A stretch of DNA of 64,000 nt from Chaetoderma sp. LZ-2023a (GCA_034401795.1 CM067359.1:148015206-148079205), one strand, 5' to 3'; counted from the stretch's first letter, positions 1 to 11,561 are shown. The notes: a model not told the origin generated them from the sequence alone. Numbers and translations: made by a program.

Positions 1-153
1 GCAATGACACGTGTGTTAAATAGGCAGCCACAATGCACACATATATAGCCCCAAATACCATATACCTATAATATTAATGTCCACCTACTCCAACATCCCT
101 ATAAGGCCTACAGACGAGCATGTCCACATACTGACGAGCATGCCCACATATTG

Positions 154-563
<410 letters not shown>

Positions 564-1285
564 ATCGCATATCCATCCGAGACGGGTATATCCAATCAGA
601 CTCATGCATAATATACTACACAATATAAACATAGCTAACTGAAGGCACATTTTGTCGGCCAATTTGATGCGGTTGCGTGTAACATTTTGACCAAGTAGAA
701 GGCATCTCCAATCAGTAAACAAGATTACATGATCTAACACATTTCTTACCGATGACGTCAAAGTTCCTAGATTCTTCACAAATTTCTCTACGTAAACTTG
801 CTTCATCAGAACAAAGTCAAGTGTACTTTGCGTGAAATACGTAAAATATCATTATGTTACAATTAACCCTTTGGTCCCCGGCATCTCTGAATCCCAATGC
901 CATGGTCATTAATGCATATCAGCTTTTGAGAATCTTGAAACTATTTTGATATAAACCTCAACACCTCTCAATCAAACCAGTTTCGAAATAGTCAACATAA
1001 GAGTTGTTAAAACGTAATTGTATTTTCGAATTCAGACTTGTGGGTTCATTGGGTTAAGAAATACAGCGTTTGGCTGATGTTGACATGCTTGGCAGGCAAA
1101 TACGGCCAGCACAACCCTTGATAAAGTCAACTGAGATCAACCTAGAAAAAGCTGATGCGCATTGTGCTATACGTAATTGCTCAAGCCTTACCGCATCAAG
1201 TACACACATTTTCTACATATTAACCATCGACTCGCTAAATTTGTCCAAGATTATCAACATATTTGCTTACCGAATGTCCATTTTT
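564..1285. other. AT-rich non-coding DNA
   Basis: No gene, RNA gene or repeat was recognised. A 72-codon open frame at 1070-1288 has no recognisable motif and a composition like the surrounding non-coding DNA. Confidence 0.5.
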
Positions 1286-1287
1286 TA

Positions 1288-1352
1288 GGCCAAGAGAAGA
1301 CAGCTTTTGGAAATTTGCAAACGGAATGACTGTCTCGGGTATCGAGACAGAC
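1288..1352. repeat. MITE-2 palindrome fragment
   Basis: Contains GGCCAAGAGAAGAC followed by a small hairpin (CTGTCTCGGGTATCGAGACAG). The same layout, with the GGCCAAG arm and a CTGGCTCG-ATTAC-CGAGCCAG loop, occurs at 10545-10658 and 8755-8925. It looks like a decayed copy of that palindromic family. Confidence 0.5.
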
Positions 1353-2514
1353 TTTCAAGTCGGAAATTGTCAAAGATAGTATTATCTTGCCATACAAATA
1401 GGCATGCATCACGCCCACTAAGGAGAACTAATCTTATTTAAATACATATTTCTAATTTGGGAAGACAGTGCATACTTTTCTCTAAGCTCCGCTGCTAGCT
1501 AGTCGTATCGACAGCGGCGCATTGATTCCAACGGTCGCAGATGTTGATAAAATTGCTGTATGTTTGTGCTGCAAATCTGAGAAAACATCAAGTGACGGGC
1601 TAAGACCACAATCTAATAGAGTTTGTTATAACCGCAATCTAAAATTGATTTCACAATGTTCACTGAGAACCTTTTAGGACAGGGACCAGCATAAGCTATG
1701 TAATAATTAGTGTGGTGAAACGCTAAAAATATTTTACCATGGTACGTTATTGATTTCTCAGTCATATTCTTATAAAAGAAAGAGCTATTATGAATTCAAT
1801 ACTGTATTAGGCAGTACATGTTTTTCTCAGATCATCATTCAGAGTGGAATGTGCTTTAACCGGCAATACATCACCCAGAGACAGTCCGCGGCGGTTCTGT
1901 TTACTGGTATTTCAGTACAGCAGAGATAGCATGCCTACCTGATTGTATCTTAAATAATACGATTGTCCTTTCCCCTGTCATCGTTTCTGTCCAGCACCTG
2001 GTACCTTGTCAAGAGTCATTATCAATTGTCTATCGCGAAGAGTTTATCTAGAGAGACAGCTTAGTTGCGTGTGTTTCGCCCTGGAAGATCTAGCATATTA
2101 TCTCATTGGCCATTGCGACGTCAAGTGAAATAAGAAAACATAACACACGCGGACATGATCGCTTAGCTTGTTTTATTTTATCATTTCTTCACCGTACATA
2201 GACCGGCATTAGAAGAATGAGCAAACCATAATGCTAGAACATAGCTTAAATCTTCGTTAACTGGACCAACTTTCAGCCACCAGTCTCACAAGTCACAGCC
2301 ATATGGATTGACTGGAATTGTTTGTGTACATTCCAGATATTTTACTTTTACATTTTCTGTGATCCATCCTGCTATATCACTAGGCACTTGCATGTATGTA
2401 GTCTTTTATTATTGGCAAGCATTAGTTCTAGGAACGCGGTAGACAACGCACTGGCACTAGTATATAGCTCAGACTTAATCTAGAATGTAATTTTTATCTT
2501 TTTAAATTTTTGAC
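1353..2514. other. Non-coding DNA, nothing recognised
   Basis: No open frame of note, no repeat shared with the rest of the window and no RNA gene signature was seen. Confidence 0.5.
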
Positions 2515-2605
2515 ATGAGTGGGGTTCGAACCGAGGCAATTATGCGACGCCTTCCGCATAGGAGTTGGGAAGAGAGCGCTCTGTCAGTGGATCACCATCC
2601 AGAGG
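2515..2605 (-). repeat. tRNA-derived SINE head-like segment
   Basis: On the minus strand there is an A-box-like stretch (TGATCCACTGACAGAGCGCTC). About 45 nt later comes the B-box-like GGTTCGAACC. The order and spacing resemble a tRNA gene. The T-arm does not pair as a tRNA should and no acceptor stem is visible, so a degraded tRNA-derived SINE is likelier than a functional tRNA. Confidence 0.35.
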
Positions 2606-2707
2606 ACAAACAATTAGTTTGTTGAGCCCTATATTAAGCCCATGTATGCCTCTCTTTTCCATTCATAAATGTAATAATGCATTTAATGTCAGTTCTGGTG
2701 ATCCTGC

Positions 2708-2717
2708 AGTAGTAGTG

Positions 2718-2795
<78 letters not shown>

Positions 2796-2812
2796 ATAGT
2801 AGTAGTAGTAGC
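2708..2812. repeat. (TAG)n microsatellite
   Basis: About 100 bp of TAG/GTA repeat with a few interruptions. It yields spurious poly-Val and poly-Tyr frames on the two strands. Confidence 0.97.
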
Positions 2813-2879
2813 AGCAACACGAGCAAAACCAGCAACACCAGCAGTAGTTGTAGTAGTGACTGATATTGGTCAGTAATTG

Positions 2880-3840
2880 GGATTTCACTTGGTTCAATTC
2901 AGCGTTATTAAGATTATGTGTACGTCATGACTCCACCATATCCATCTTCGCACATGGACAGAATAGTGATAAGAGGGGTATGAGTCTGCTTACATTTTCA
3001 GAAGATACAATCAGGAATCGCATGTGCATTAAAGATGCATTGCTCTTTTAACATACAGTTGTCCGTGGTGTATTGTCTAGCTTTGTAGAAAGTTATGTTT
3101 GCACCCGAGAGAGTGTTCATCTTCTAAGTAGCAAGAGTCATGCTAAGTAAACGTTTAAGAAACTGAACATATGTGTCTCCCTTGGTTAATAATTTATTTA
3201 TAAACTATCATGCGAGTAAGGGACTTAACCGCCTGACAAGATAATTAGTGCAAAGCAAAGAAGGATGAACCTCTCTTCTTGCAATAAACCTATGGTTATA
3301 AGTCAACATAAGAAGTAATCCACTTGACGAAAGAAAGAAAATTGTTGGTTTATATTTAAATATGGGCGAACGGATATTTCGATCGGATATCGGGAGATCG
3401 TGACTTTGGAAATTTCGTGGATACGCTACCAGGGACATATCAGGAAATTTCCTATGAAAATTAGTCCAATGAATTTAAATATTAGTTTCTGTTGGATTGC
3501 TGTATAATTATTCGCGATTGCCTCAAGGCTTTGAAAATCAATTATGTGTGTTGTAATTGACAAGAGTCTCCATCAAGGCCATCTGGAAGGCCAAAAATTC
3601 CAAAAATTAGGCCTCGACCAGTTATTACAAATTTCCGGTCTTGTTAAGTGATGGGAGAGCCCGCCAATGGCGGCGCTGGAATTACGATATAGTATACTTG
3701 CCGTATATCGTACTTGTCAGTTTGTTGTTTATCTCATTGGGTCCGACTTTGCACACGTGTAACCTATTTGGTGGAACATAGTTGTAAATATAACTCCTGC
3801 TATTTCGTTCCATATGTTTCTCGCACCATCGTTGTCACTT
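2880..3840. other. Non-coding DNA, nothing recognised
   Basis: Short open frames (2866-3051 on plus, 3208-3438 on minus) show no motif or splice context. No repeat family was identified. Confidence 0.5.
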
Positions 3841-3845
3841 TCGTT

Positions 3846-3932
3846 TAGTCCCGCTCTCCCTCCCTCCCTCCCCTCCCTCCCTCCCTCCCTCTACCTCCCT
3901 CTCTCTCTCCCTCCTCTCTCTCTCCCCCCCCC

Positions 3933-3995
<63 letters not shown>

Positions 3996-4030
3996 ATTGT
4001 CTCTCTCTCTCTCTCGCATCTCTCTCTCTC

Positions 4031-4097
<67 letters not shown>

Positions 4098-4180
4098 CCC
4101 GCTCTCGCTCTCGCTCTCGCCTCTCTCGCCTCTCCCTCTCTCTCTTTTTTTTCTCTCTCTCTCTCTCTCACCTGCTACCC
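3846..4180. repeat. (CT)n / pyrimidine-rich microsatellite
   Basis: A long imperfect CT array with CCCT, CTGT and CGCT interruptions, trailing into pyrimidine-rich DNA to about 4490. The open frames across it (poly-Ser-Leu, and poly-Arg-Glu on the other strand) are artefacts. Confidence 0.95.
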
Positions 4181-4629
4181 CACCCCTCCCCATCTCTACC
4201 CTAATCTGCCCACCTATTCGTTATAGCTATGTTCACTCTCTAGTTCTATTTTCTCTCGTCCTCCCTCTCTCCCGTCGAATTCCTCCAGCACACACTTTGG
4301 TGTTTCTACTCTGTCTAGCGCGTGCCCATTCTCTATCTATATCCCGCCACGCCACTCGATTTCTACGTATGTTCATATCTTCATCTCGCGATCCCTCACA
4401 TGCACTCTCTCCCCATATCTCTCCTCTCTCGCGCCTGACATCTCTCCCCTTCCTTCTGTCTTTTGCTTTTTCTCTCAATCCCGCTCCTTCTCCCTCATGC
4501 TGAAGTATGCTGGATCACACCATATTCAACAATGTATTGGTACATCTAGACGAAAAATACCACCACAAACAATAAAGAGCGATACAATTGCTCATAGCAA
4601 CACGTTGGATTGACACACCTCTGAACAGC

Positions 4630-5035
4630 TAGATTTAAACTGACATTGCCGTCCTGGATTTCTTCGATACATTTAATAAGGTCCATCACCAAGTCCTAAG
4701 AAGGTCGTTCATTGCAAGGGAATAGCTGTCAGTCATTCCTAGGTAATACAACACAAAAGGTAGTCTCTGATGGTTGCACACCCAAGCTCCCGAGCTAATG
4801 TACGTACTACCAACTGTTCTCCAAGGCTCTGCATTGCGCCCGCTACTCTTTCTACGGTGCATAAATGGCATCGGAGAGAACAGAAACTTCAACCTAAGAC
4901 TGTTCGCCGATTATTGTCTACTGTACTACGATACCATGCGTGCTGGAGACACCGATAGTCTCCAAGCAGATCTGGGGGAAATGGATGAATGGAGAAAGAC
5001 CTGGAAGACGCCATATAAATGTGCATACGTACTAC
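4630..5035 (+). pseudogene. LINE reverse transcriptase fragment (decayed)
   Basis: Conceptual translation shows the reverse transcriptase palm landmarks of a non-LTR retrotransposon in order. A 'VLDFFDTFNKVHHQVL' block resembles the LDFSKAFDKV(P/H)HxxL motif A region. An 'LQGSALRPLLFLRCIN' block resembles the PQGSVLGPLLFLxxIN motif. 'RLFADYCLLY' replaces the catalytic FADDCxLY, and 'DSLQADLGEMDEWRKTW' matches the usual downstream DEWxxxW segment. The second catalytic Asp is Tyr, and in-frame stops and a frame change separate the first block from the rest, so the copy is dead. No endonuclease or 3' tail is visible. The motif style suggests a CR1/Jockey-type clade, unlike the I-type LINE at 26-32 kb. 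Confidence 0.75.
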
Positions 5036-5214
5036 ATATTCAGAGTCATCAGTGGTGCAACGAATATTCACGTACACGCCGATACCATGAACCAACAGAT
5101 TATAGAGACTGCAACACCATGTCAATACATGTCAAATGTTTGATACAAAATTGGTTGATTATTATGAAACGAAAGTCGGCTGAACCCAAAATAAAGCAGT
5201 GTACTTTCTGGTAA

Positions 5215-5735
5215 GTTGAAGAATAGAGAATAGTTGAACAATTGAACGTCATAAAAGTGGCTTAAAACTGATTAGTAATAAATGAATTGATGTTTCATTA
5301 AAAACCCGTTATTATTTATTTGTTTTATGTTATTATTCATTTGATTTATTACTCTAATTATATTCAAACACCCAGGTCCTAGAATTATTGTTAAGTCTGC
5401 TCTATTTAATTCAATCATTCAAATTATTTGTATTATAAATTGCCTGACCAGATTTATAGCTAGCAGGGGAACGCGCGGGCGTTGTTCCACAGGTCCAAAC
5501 ACACGAGTTAAAAGCGAAACAATTTATCTATGATGAAAATATTTACACGGCAGAGTTGGTACTACTGGCCTCACGCACAGGTCTGAGAGCATGCCATAAT
5601 GAACAAGTATAATGCGGGGGCCGGTGTGGACAGACCTTTCGTTGCCTGAATTATAGTTTTGTACGGATCCTTTGGAAGTCGGCGTCACAGAAATAACATT
5701 ACCGACGCCCCGTAAGGATAAGATGGTATTATGAT
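5215..5735. other. AT-rich non-coding DNA
   Basis: Strongly AT-rich to about 5450, then ordinary composition. No gene or repeat was recognised. Confidence 0.5.
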
Positions 5736-5740
5736 CGTGT

Positions 5741-5795
5741 ATGCCCGCCCGCCCGGCCGCCCGGCCGCCCGCCCGCCCGCCCGCCCGCCCGCCCG

Positions 5796-5863
<68 letters not shown>

Positions 5864-5865
5864 CC
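5741..5865. repeat. (GCCC)n-(GCCT)n compound microsatellite
   Basis: GCCCGGCC units pass into pure GCCC and then about fifteen GCCT units. Open frames through it (poly Pro-Ala-Arg, poly Leu-Pro-Ala-Cys, antisense poly Gly-Arg-Gln-Ala) are artefacts. Confidence 0.97.
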
Positions 5866-5995
5866 GGCCCTGTCAGTAACTTCCACGTGGAACCGTTTGG
5901 ACAAGACCGACGTCACGGTACATCGAAGCACGGGATCGTGGGTTCTTCAGTCAGAGCCTGGAGTAGGCGTGAATGAATGTGAATGAGCCCAGCAC

Positions 5996-6773
5996 GTGTG
6001 TTGTAATATTTAAGGCGTTTATATGCTAGTTCCCAATGCTAGGGTCTAGACTCACGCCTGGCCTTTATGGTTTCTGTTGAATTCTTGTGAATTCTTGTGA
6101 CGTCGGTTTGTGCATTAGCTTGTGTCTCTCTGTGTGTGTATTGCTCGTTGTCTCTCGATTTTGTCTCATGTTGCTGTTCTTGTCCATGGCTTTTCTGTTG
6201 CTCCTCATGCCTGGGCGTGGGGGATGGGGAGGGCCTAACCTGGACCTAACGGGGGTGGGGAAGGGATGGGGTAGGAGCTGGGTCGGGGGGGGGAGTAGGT
6301 GCGTGCGGTCTTATGACCTACTGTACCCAAGGGTTGGGGGGAGCTTTAGGTCAGAGACCTCCCGGCCCCTTTGGGGGGAGTGGGGAGGTTGTGGTGTGGG
6401 GTCTTTCGGGTCCTGGGACCCATTTGCTCTTCTGGCCATCATCCGAGCAGGCACCAGCGCGCACTTGTTTGATTTTGATTGATTAGGCAGCCCGTATGGT
6501 GACTGCGTCCGTCCGAGGACGAACTCGATCAGTCATCCGGGTTACATCCCTCCATAGTCCCATCGAAAAGTCCGAAAGATTCTAATTCTAGCAATTATGT
6601 TTTGATTTTGTAATCCGTATGTTGCGTGGTTCCATCCGAGGACGAATCCATTCAGCATCCGGTTTACTTTGATTATGCCGAAATTTCTTGCCTACCTAAC
6701 CATAGCTCACGTTCACACAGTGATGGGCAATGTATGACGGGACCTCAATTTAAAGTCCCTTCCGAGAAGACTG
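5996..6773. mobile_element. ~778-bp dispersed element, copy 1, with 13-bp TSD
   Basis: This segment recurs, closely similar, at 24252-25035. Here it is bracketed by a perfect 13-bp direct repeat ATGAGCCCAGCAC (5983-5995 and 6774-6786), which marks the insertion boundaries. There are no terminal inverted repeats and no poly-A tail. It contains a TG-rich tract, a G-rich middle and two internal boxes sharing CCGAGGACGAA (about 6507-6544 and 6630-6667). A TSD this long suggests target-primed integration, so a non-autonomous retroposon is the leading idea. A 131-codon open frame at 6087-6482 is only partly kept in copy 2 and is not convincing as a gene. Confidence 0.8.
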
Positions 6774-6998
6774 ATGAGCCCAGCACAATAATTTCTATTT
6801 ATTTATCAGATTTATTTCATGCATAATTTATCGGTGATTCGCATTTTTAAACTTGTTTACATGAATATTAATAAGATAGAGATAACAAACCAGGATGCAT
6901 CTGCCACGCACTCATTCATACACGAATATTGATTCTGACGAGTTTTGATCAACTAACGAAATCGGACGTGCATTAATGCAATCACAGTAACGGTTCTG

Positions 6999-7109
6999 AG
7001 GGCCCATGTTCCCGAAGCAATCGTTAGCTAGCGATATCGTTACACCCATTGCTTTAGTATGCCGTAACGATATCGCTAACATAACGAGATCTTCTTGAAC
7101 ATGGGCCCT
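6999..7109. repeat. Miniature palindromic element
   Basis: A ~110-bp imperfect inverted repeat: AGGGCCCATGTTC at the left, GAACATGGGCCCT at the right, with inner arms sharing TTAGC...GCGATATCGTTAC. It is probably a MITE reduced to two arms. Confidence 0.75.
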
Positions 7110-7276
7110 GATTAGTATCGACTGTGTTGCGAGGGCTGGTCAGATGCACGTATACCATAATATCAGCACTACAGCATGTCATGTGATTTCCTACCACCTC
7201 TTCATTCTGATGCAATATGCCATTCACATCAAATGGTGTAAATCTTTAAGTGTTTGTCCTTAAACCTTAGTAAAAC

Positions 7277-7668
7277 CGAACTTTCCACTTTAAACATCCA
7301 TCATATGACGTCATAATCAACTGCGTGGCGTGTAGGATGACGTCATAATAGATTACAGCATGAACGTCTCGATTTAGTCCGTCTTAAATGCGTAATAGTC
7401 TGACACAGTGTACGAATTGTATGTCTTTACTATGTAATAAGCATTATGTTGACTATTTTGAAACTAATTTGACTGGGAGCTGTTGCTGCCATAGGCGGCA
7501 ACACCACCCAGTCAAATTAGTTTCAACATATTCAACAGCTTACCGGTATAGTTTCCTGGAAATTGATAGCCAGGGAGCTCAGGGATCGATTGATCTCAAA
7601 ACGAGCGAGCTGTGGTGAAGCTTAGCAAGCGATGGGCCCGACAAAGCTAAAACTGGAAATGCCCATTT
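7277..7668 (+). mobile_element. MITE-1 copy A
   Basis: Member of the window's commonest family (~380 bp). The layout is: an imperfect TIR (consensus AATGGACCTTTCCAGTTTT); a left arm with ATGACGTCAT sites; a conserved block containing GTACGAATTGTATGTC; a central ~90-bp hairpin (TTTTGAAACTAATTTGACTG and its complement around GCTGCCATAGGC); then a right arm ending GGGCATAGCTAAAACTGG-like. The 76-codon frame at 7388-7618 lies inside it and is not a gene. Confidence 0.85.
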
Positions 7669-7699
7669 TCAGGTTCACGTTTATTACACTCAGGCTATC

Positions 7700-8150
7700 G
7701 AGGTATTGGTTAGGCAGTAAGAAGGGATTAGTCTTTGTCGCTCAGTGCTAAATTTTGTGCAATGAAAAAGAAGGTGCAATTCGTCACCTATGCAATTACA
7801 TGCATTACAGATGCGCTCACTTCGATCAATTCCCTCCCAAATCTTGGTCTCGATGTCTAGTTGGTGGTTTAATGTTCTGAAGTGTCACAGAATCATAGCG
7901 TCGCGATATGGCAATGCAACAAAATATCAAATACCGAATCACTATGTTATTGTAAAAAGTTAATCGGCTTGAATTGGAAATTTCAGCTATACATTTTTCA
8001 TTGAATTGAGTTTGTAAAGCTATTCTTACCTGCCTAGTGATGTTAGTCTTATTTACGCTTTCTGCGTTAAAGGCTGTATCAAATCCTGTTATTGTTAGTA
8101 TTTCTTTAACCTTTTCTATCCATTTAAACTTGATATGCTTTGTCTCCGTA
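7700..8150 (-). pseudogene. LINE ORF2 C-terminal fragment (zinc-knuckle end)
   Basis: Read on the minus strand from 8140, there are about 105 codons without a stop. In an adjacent frame follow 'LNHQLDIETKIWEGIDRSER', 'ICNACN' and then 'ELHLLFHC'. This C-x2-C...H-x4-C arrangement after an 'IET.W..I.R.ER.C' lead-in is typical of the extreme C-terminus of ORF2 in many LINEs. The two parts sit in different frames, so at least one frameshift is present. There is no ATG and no reverse transcriptase upstream, so it is a 5'-truncated, decayed insertion. The clade is uncertain, perhaps CR1- or L2-like. Confidence 0.6.
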
Positions 8151-8199
8151 TACTGTAGGCAGGTATAGTAAAGAATAGACGAAAGCTTTCCATATCCAG

Positions 8200-8725
8200 C
8201 GAGCGTTTACGGTGTCCGCCCAAAATCGAATTATATTGCACTGTATTATAATATGTAATGGATATTTACCTGATTCCCATTAGTGTCCGTCCATCAAATT
8301 GTACAGGCCTGACCCCCGGTCAATGTAATTATCTAGAGGCATTGCATGCTGCCGTGAGTGCATATTACTGATCGATCTTTGAAACACCGATGCATTCATG
8401 CGCATGGATAGAAGCACACGTACATGTGACATTCGCCAGAACTTCTAAAAACTTTGGTATTCGACGTCGCCAGGATATCGAACGACTGGAATGTTACCAA
8501 CCAACATACGCTGAGATGGATTAAGCCATAGCGAAGTGCAGTCAGCCCTGTATCTAACGGATTCTTTCCCACCACTCGTCTTTTGGAACCACAATCATTT
8601 GGCCCCAAAAATATAATACTTTATAGCCAATGAGTTGCATTCACTCCTCTTAAATATAAATTAAGATTTCTCAATAAAATTTTAAGAGAAGATTATTTTA
8701 CTATTTAAATACTATTTTTTTAAAG
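8200..8725. other. Non-coding DNA, nothing firm
   Basis: A 70-codon minus-strand frame at 8396-8608 has a faint resemblance to one ankyrin repeat (TGLTALRYGLIH) but is too weak to call. Confidence 0.4.
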
Positions 8726-8754
8726 TAGCTTTACATTTAACACTTTCCTTAAGG

Positions 8755-8925
8755 CGACTGCAGAGCTCGCCTTTGGCCGGCCATTCCAGTGGTAAATTTG
8801 AAAAATGACCACTGGCACAACTCGCTCAGTTACCGAGCCAGTCCTTCTAGTGGTAAGTTTCCAAAAAGAGTCTTCTCTTGACCTGTGCATGGACACTGTC
8901 CGACGCCACTTCAAATGCCGGTTTG
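8755..8925. repeat. MITE-2 copy (CTCGCTCAGTTACCGAGC hairpin)
   Basis: Shares with 10545-10658 the short hairpin loop TTACCGAGCCAGTC and the arm AAAAAGAGTCTTCTCTTG. CCAGTGGTAAATTTG on the left mirrors CTAGTGGTAAGTTTCC on the right. A non-autonomous palindromic element is likely. Confidence 0.6.
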
Positions 8926-9224
8926 AGCGACTTGACTATTAAAGTGTTAACTCGACATAAGAGAGGATACATGACCGCCTTTAGTTAGGGACCACGTTTA
9001 GATTGCGCATTGAGCATAGGAAAGCTGTTTTCAATATTAAAAATATAAACATGCTCTAAAGTAGTGGTGTGATCCGATTTGTTTCTCGAACACCTGACGT
9101 CACAATTAAAATAAAACAATCACGTACGGACTAACTGATGTCACTATCAAATGATGTAGGTTCGAGACGAAAGGGGTAAATGTCCAACAGTAACCGGCTG
9201 CGTTGCTTGTGTTTAGTGTATTTT

Positions 9225-9425
9225 AAATTTACTAAATATTCTGTTGAATATTTTGAAAATAATTTACGTGGAAGCAGTTAAGTTAGTTTCAAAATATTTA
9301 ACAGCTTACCGTCATAGTTACATTGGCATTTAGATTCTGGGAGTCCAGGCATCAAAGTGATTACGTTAATTCAAGTGAGCATACGCAGTGGTCGGGACTT
9401 AACTAGAGCTTGGTGGAGCATGCAA
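9225..9425 (+). mobile_element. MITE-1 copy B (diverged, partial)
   Basis: Contains TTCTGTTGAATATTTTGAAA, a shortened central hairpin, AGTTTCAAAATATTTAACAG and the CAGCTTACC right-arm start. The left arm is eroded, though a TGACGTCA at 9095 may belong to it. Confidence 0.65.
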
Positions 9426-9429
9426 ATGG

Positions 9430-10540
9430 ATCATTTTACTGATTTGCATTTACAGAACATTGAACACAACATCTTCAACGCACATTCCAAACCCTAAACT
9501 CAACTCAAACTAGGTTAAAAAAAAAATATTCAACAAAGTACTTCCCACTTCGTGGTAAATCTGTAATAGCCCGTCCATAGATTACCGACGATTAGGCAAA
9601 CATCCATGTTAGGAAGAAAGGAAGATGCGCAAAGCCATTCTCAAATACCACGAATGTCAGTTTGTAGCCGCTAATAATAAATAGACATGGCATATGAATA
9701 AACCAACCGGATACATGCATACTGTATAGAAGTTGGACCACAATTAAAATGGTAATTCGACAAAAGAACGAAGCTATGTCTATTCGTGTTAGCATCCAGT
9801 AAATTATTATTAGGTTCTTGAGAAAATAAAACTTGCAAACGAGCAGATCGCAGATGATCGTGCGACGAATAGCGATGGTATCACTCGATTCAAGGGAATA
9901 CATAATAGTCGTAATCCCGCATTAAAAAGAACTCCGCGGTTCCGGTCAGGCAATATTAGCCCGCTCTGCCTCTGACATGCTATTATTACTGCCAAATTAC
10001 CATAACACGAATAAACAGTGTACTTTTATCCATACTGACATCTTTGCGCCACCTTAGTCATTGTGAATATGGGAAGCTGTAATTGCACCCATCTCTACTG
10101 ACAGCATGGGAGACAATTTGCAACTGGTGGGAGTAAGAAGACAGTTGACATGTGATATTCTGAATAGTGATCGGTAATGCAGGGTGTGGCGGGTGGGGGG
10201 AAAGAAAGATATAAAGCTGAAGAACTGTTGCTTCGTAGCAAAAGCTTTATGATCATAGTAGCGCATTTTAATTCGTGCAAAAACACCATTTCCGAAATGT
10301 TGTGATCATTTAACGAACTACCTAGCAAGCGGGCGCCGTGACTGGCCTTGTAGCATCATCGCTAATGAGCGCCCATAACAGCATAAATAGGAAATGCGTT
10401 GCGTTGAGTTCATTTTACAGATTTTCGTTGGAGCAACTACTTCGAATCATTTCATCCGTATAAACCCATCTTGGTGTCAACTTAAGCATTTACTGGTGAA
10501 ACCGACCAAAGCAACCTCATCAGTGATCCTGAGGAATATC
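9430..10540. other. AT-rich non-coding DNA
   Basis: Holds minus-strand open frames of 103 codons (9592-9903) and 70-77 codons (10054-10328). They lack recognisable domains or splice context and were not called as genes. Confidence 0.45.
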
Positions 10541-10544
10541 AATT

Positions 10545-10658
10545 TTCAGGCCAAGTGAAGACTATTTTTGAATATTTACTATTAGAATGACTGGCTCGAT
10601 TACCGAGCCAGTCATGCAAGTGATATATTTTCAAAAATAGTCTTCTCTTGGCCTGCAA
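10545..10658. mobile_element. MITE-2 palindrome, best copy
   Basis: Nearly symmetrical element with ~50-bp arms. The left arm begins CAGGCCAAGTGAAGACTATT. The right arm ends ATAGTCTTCTCTTGGCCTG. They fold around ACTGGCTCGATTACCGAGC. A further half-arm (AAAATAGTTTTCTCATGGCC) lies at 10746-10802. It has no coding capacity. Confidence 0.75.
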
Positions 10659-10809
10659 ATGGGCACAGATTATGTGATCTTTTGACCTTGTACTGTTCAA
10701 GGTGTCCGAAAAACAGCCTCCAATTGCATAACAACAGAAAGCGTTTTTTAATGAATTCCACTGGTAAATTAAGAAAATAGTTTTCTCATGGCCTGAAAAT
10801 GGACTGCGT

Positions 10810-11200
10810 TCACTGAGCAAAACTTGCTTTTTTACAGTTCTTGAACACTACAGGGTTAAATAATATAATATATAAAACTGCATTTTGATAATTTTGAGGC
10901 GCTGTTGGCACTAGAGGTGCTAAATAATCGGATGCATGCATCGAATTCTCGTGTTCAGACTTACACAACTAGTCGATGCATCCTCGGTACGCCGGAGTAA
11001 CTCACTACCGCTTAAACGGCCTAAGACCTTGTTAACTACCGAGTTTTGTCAATATAATTATATCGAAAGATATTGTTTATAGGTAAACCCGTCCTATACC
11101 ATGAACAATGCCAATGTGTGGGAATAGACAAAACAAATGCTAATAATTGTCCAACTAGAAGGGTGAAAATTCTCAAGGCTAGACCAGACAATGCAATCAA
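10810..11200. other. Non-coding DNA
   Basis: Nothing recognised. This lies on the 3' side of the minus-strand exon at 11.6 kb and could be its intron or 3' flank. Confidence 0.4.
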
Positions 11201-11561
11201 CTAAGAATGCCACCACGAGTCAGCCACTGACGTGGAACGGGCGAAGGAAAGTGCAGACCAATGCTTTGGAGAGCAACATTTAGAGAACAGGTGGACAGGT
11301 TGTCTGGCTGTTACGGTTAAAATGAACGTGACATTTGAAGGGATTGCGCTGTGGTCACTGATCGAACGCGAGCAGATATAGCCAAGTCACATTGTACCTA
11401 ATTAAAGACATACCGTCTGGAGGAGGAAAACAACGGCGACGGTGATGACTACGACGACGACGACGAGCATAGCAACATCAACGACACCATCAATAGCAAT
11501 AGCAACATGAGTAACAAAAATAAAATACAAAGTATTAAAAATGTAATGAATTTGTACTCAC

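Noticed and set aside
2515-2605. Functional tRNA gene
   Set aside because: T-arm and acceptor stem do not pair, so it was kept only as a SINE-like segment.
3814-4503. 229-codon Ser/Leu/Pro-rich frame and antisense Arg/Glu frames
   Set aside because: Produced by the (CT)n tract; the same pattern appears at 18255-18749.
5524-5986. Pro/Ala and Gly/Arg/Gln/Ala-rich frames
   Set aside because: Artefacts of the (GCCC)n/(GCCT)n microsatellite.
6507-6780. Hammerhead ribozyme in the 778-bp element (GTCCGTCCGAGGACGAA resembles stem II plus GAA; CTGATGA at 6771)
   Set aside because: No CUGANGA box directly precedes the GTCC...GGACGAA stem. The CTGATGA lies elsewhere, overlaps the TSD boundary and has no partner stem.
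7388-7618. 76-codon frame with Cys residues (also 20576-20767)
   Set aside because: Lies entirely inside MITE-1 copies and comes from the hairpin sequence.
8396-8608. Ankyrin-repeat exon on the minus strand
   Set aside because: Only a few positions match one repeat (TGLTALRYGLIH). There is no second repeat, no splice site and no ATG context.
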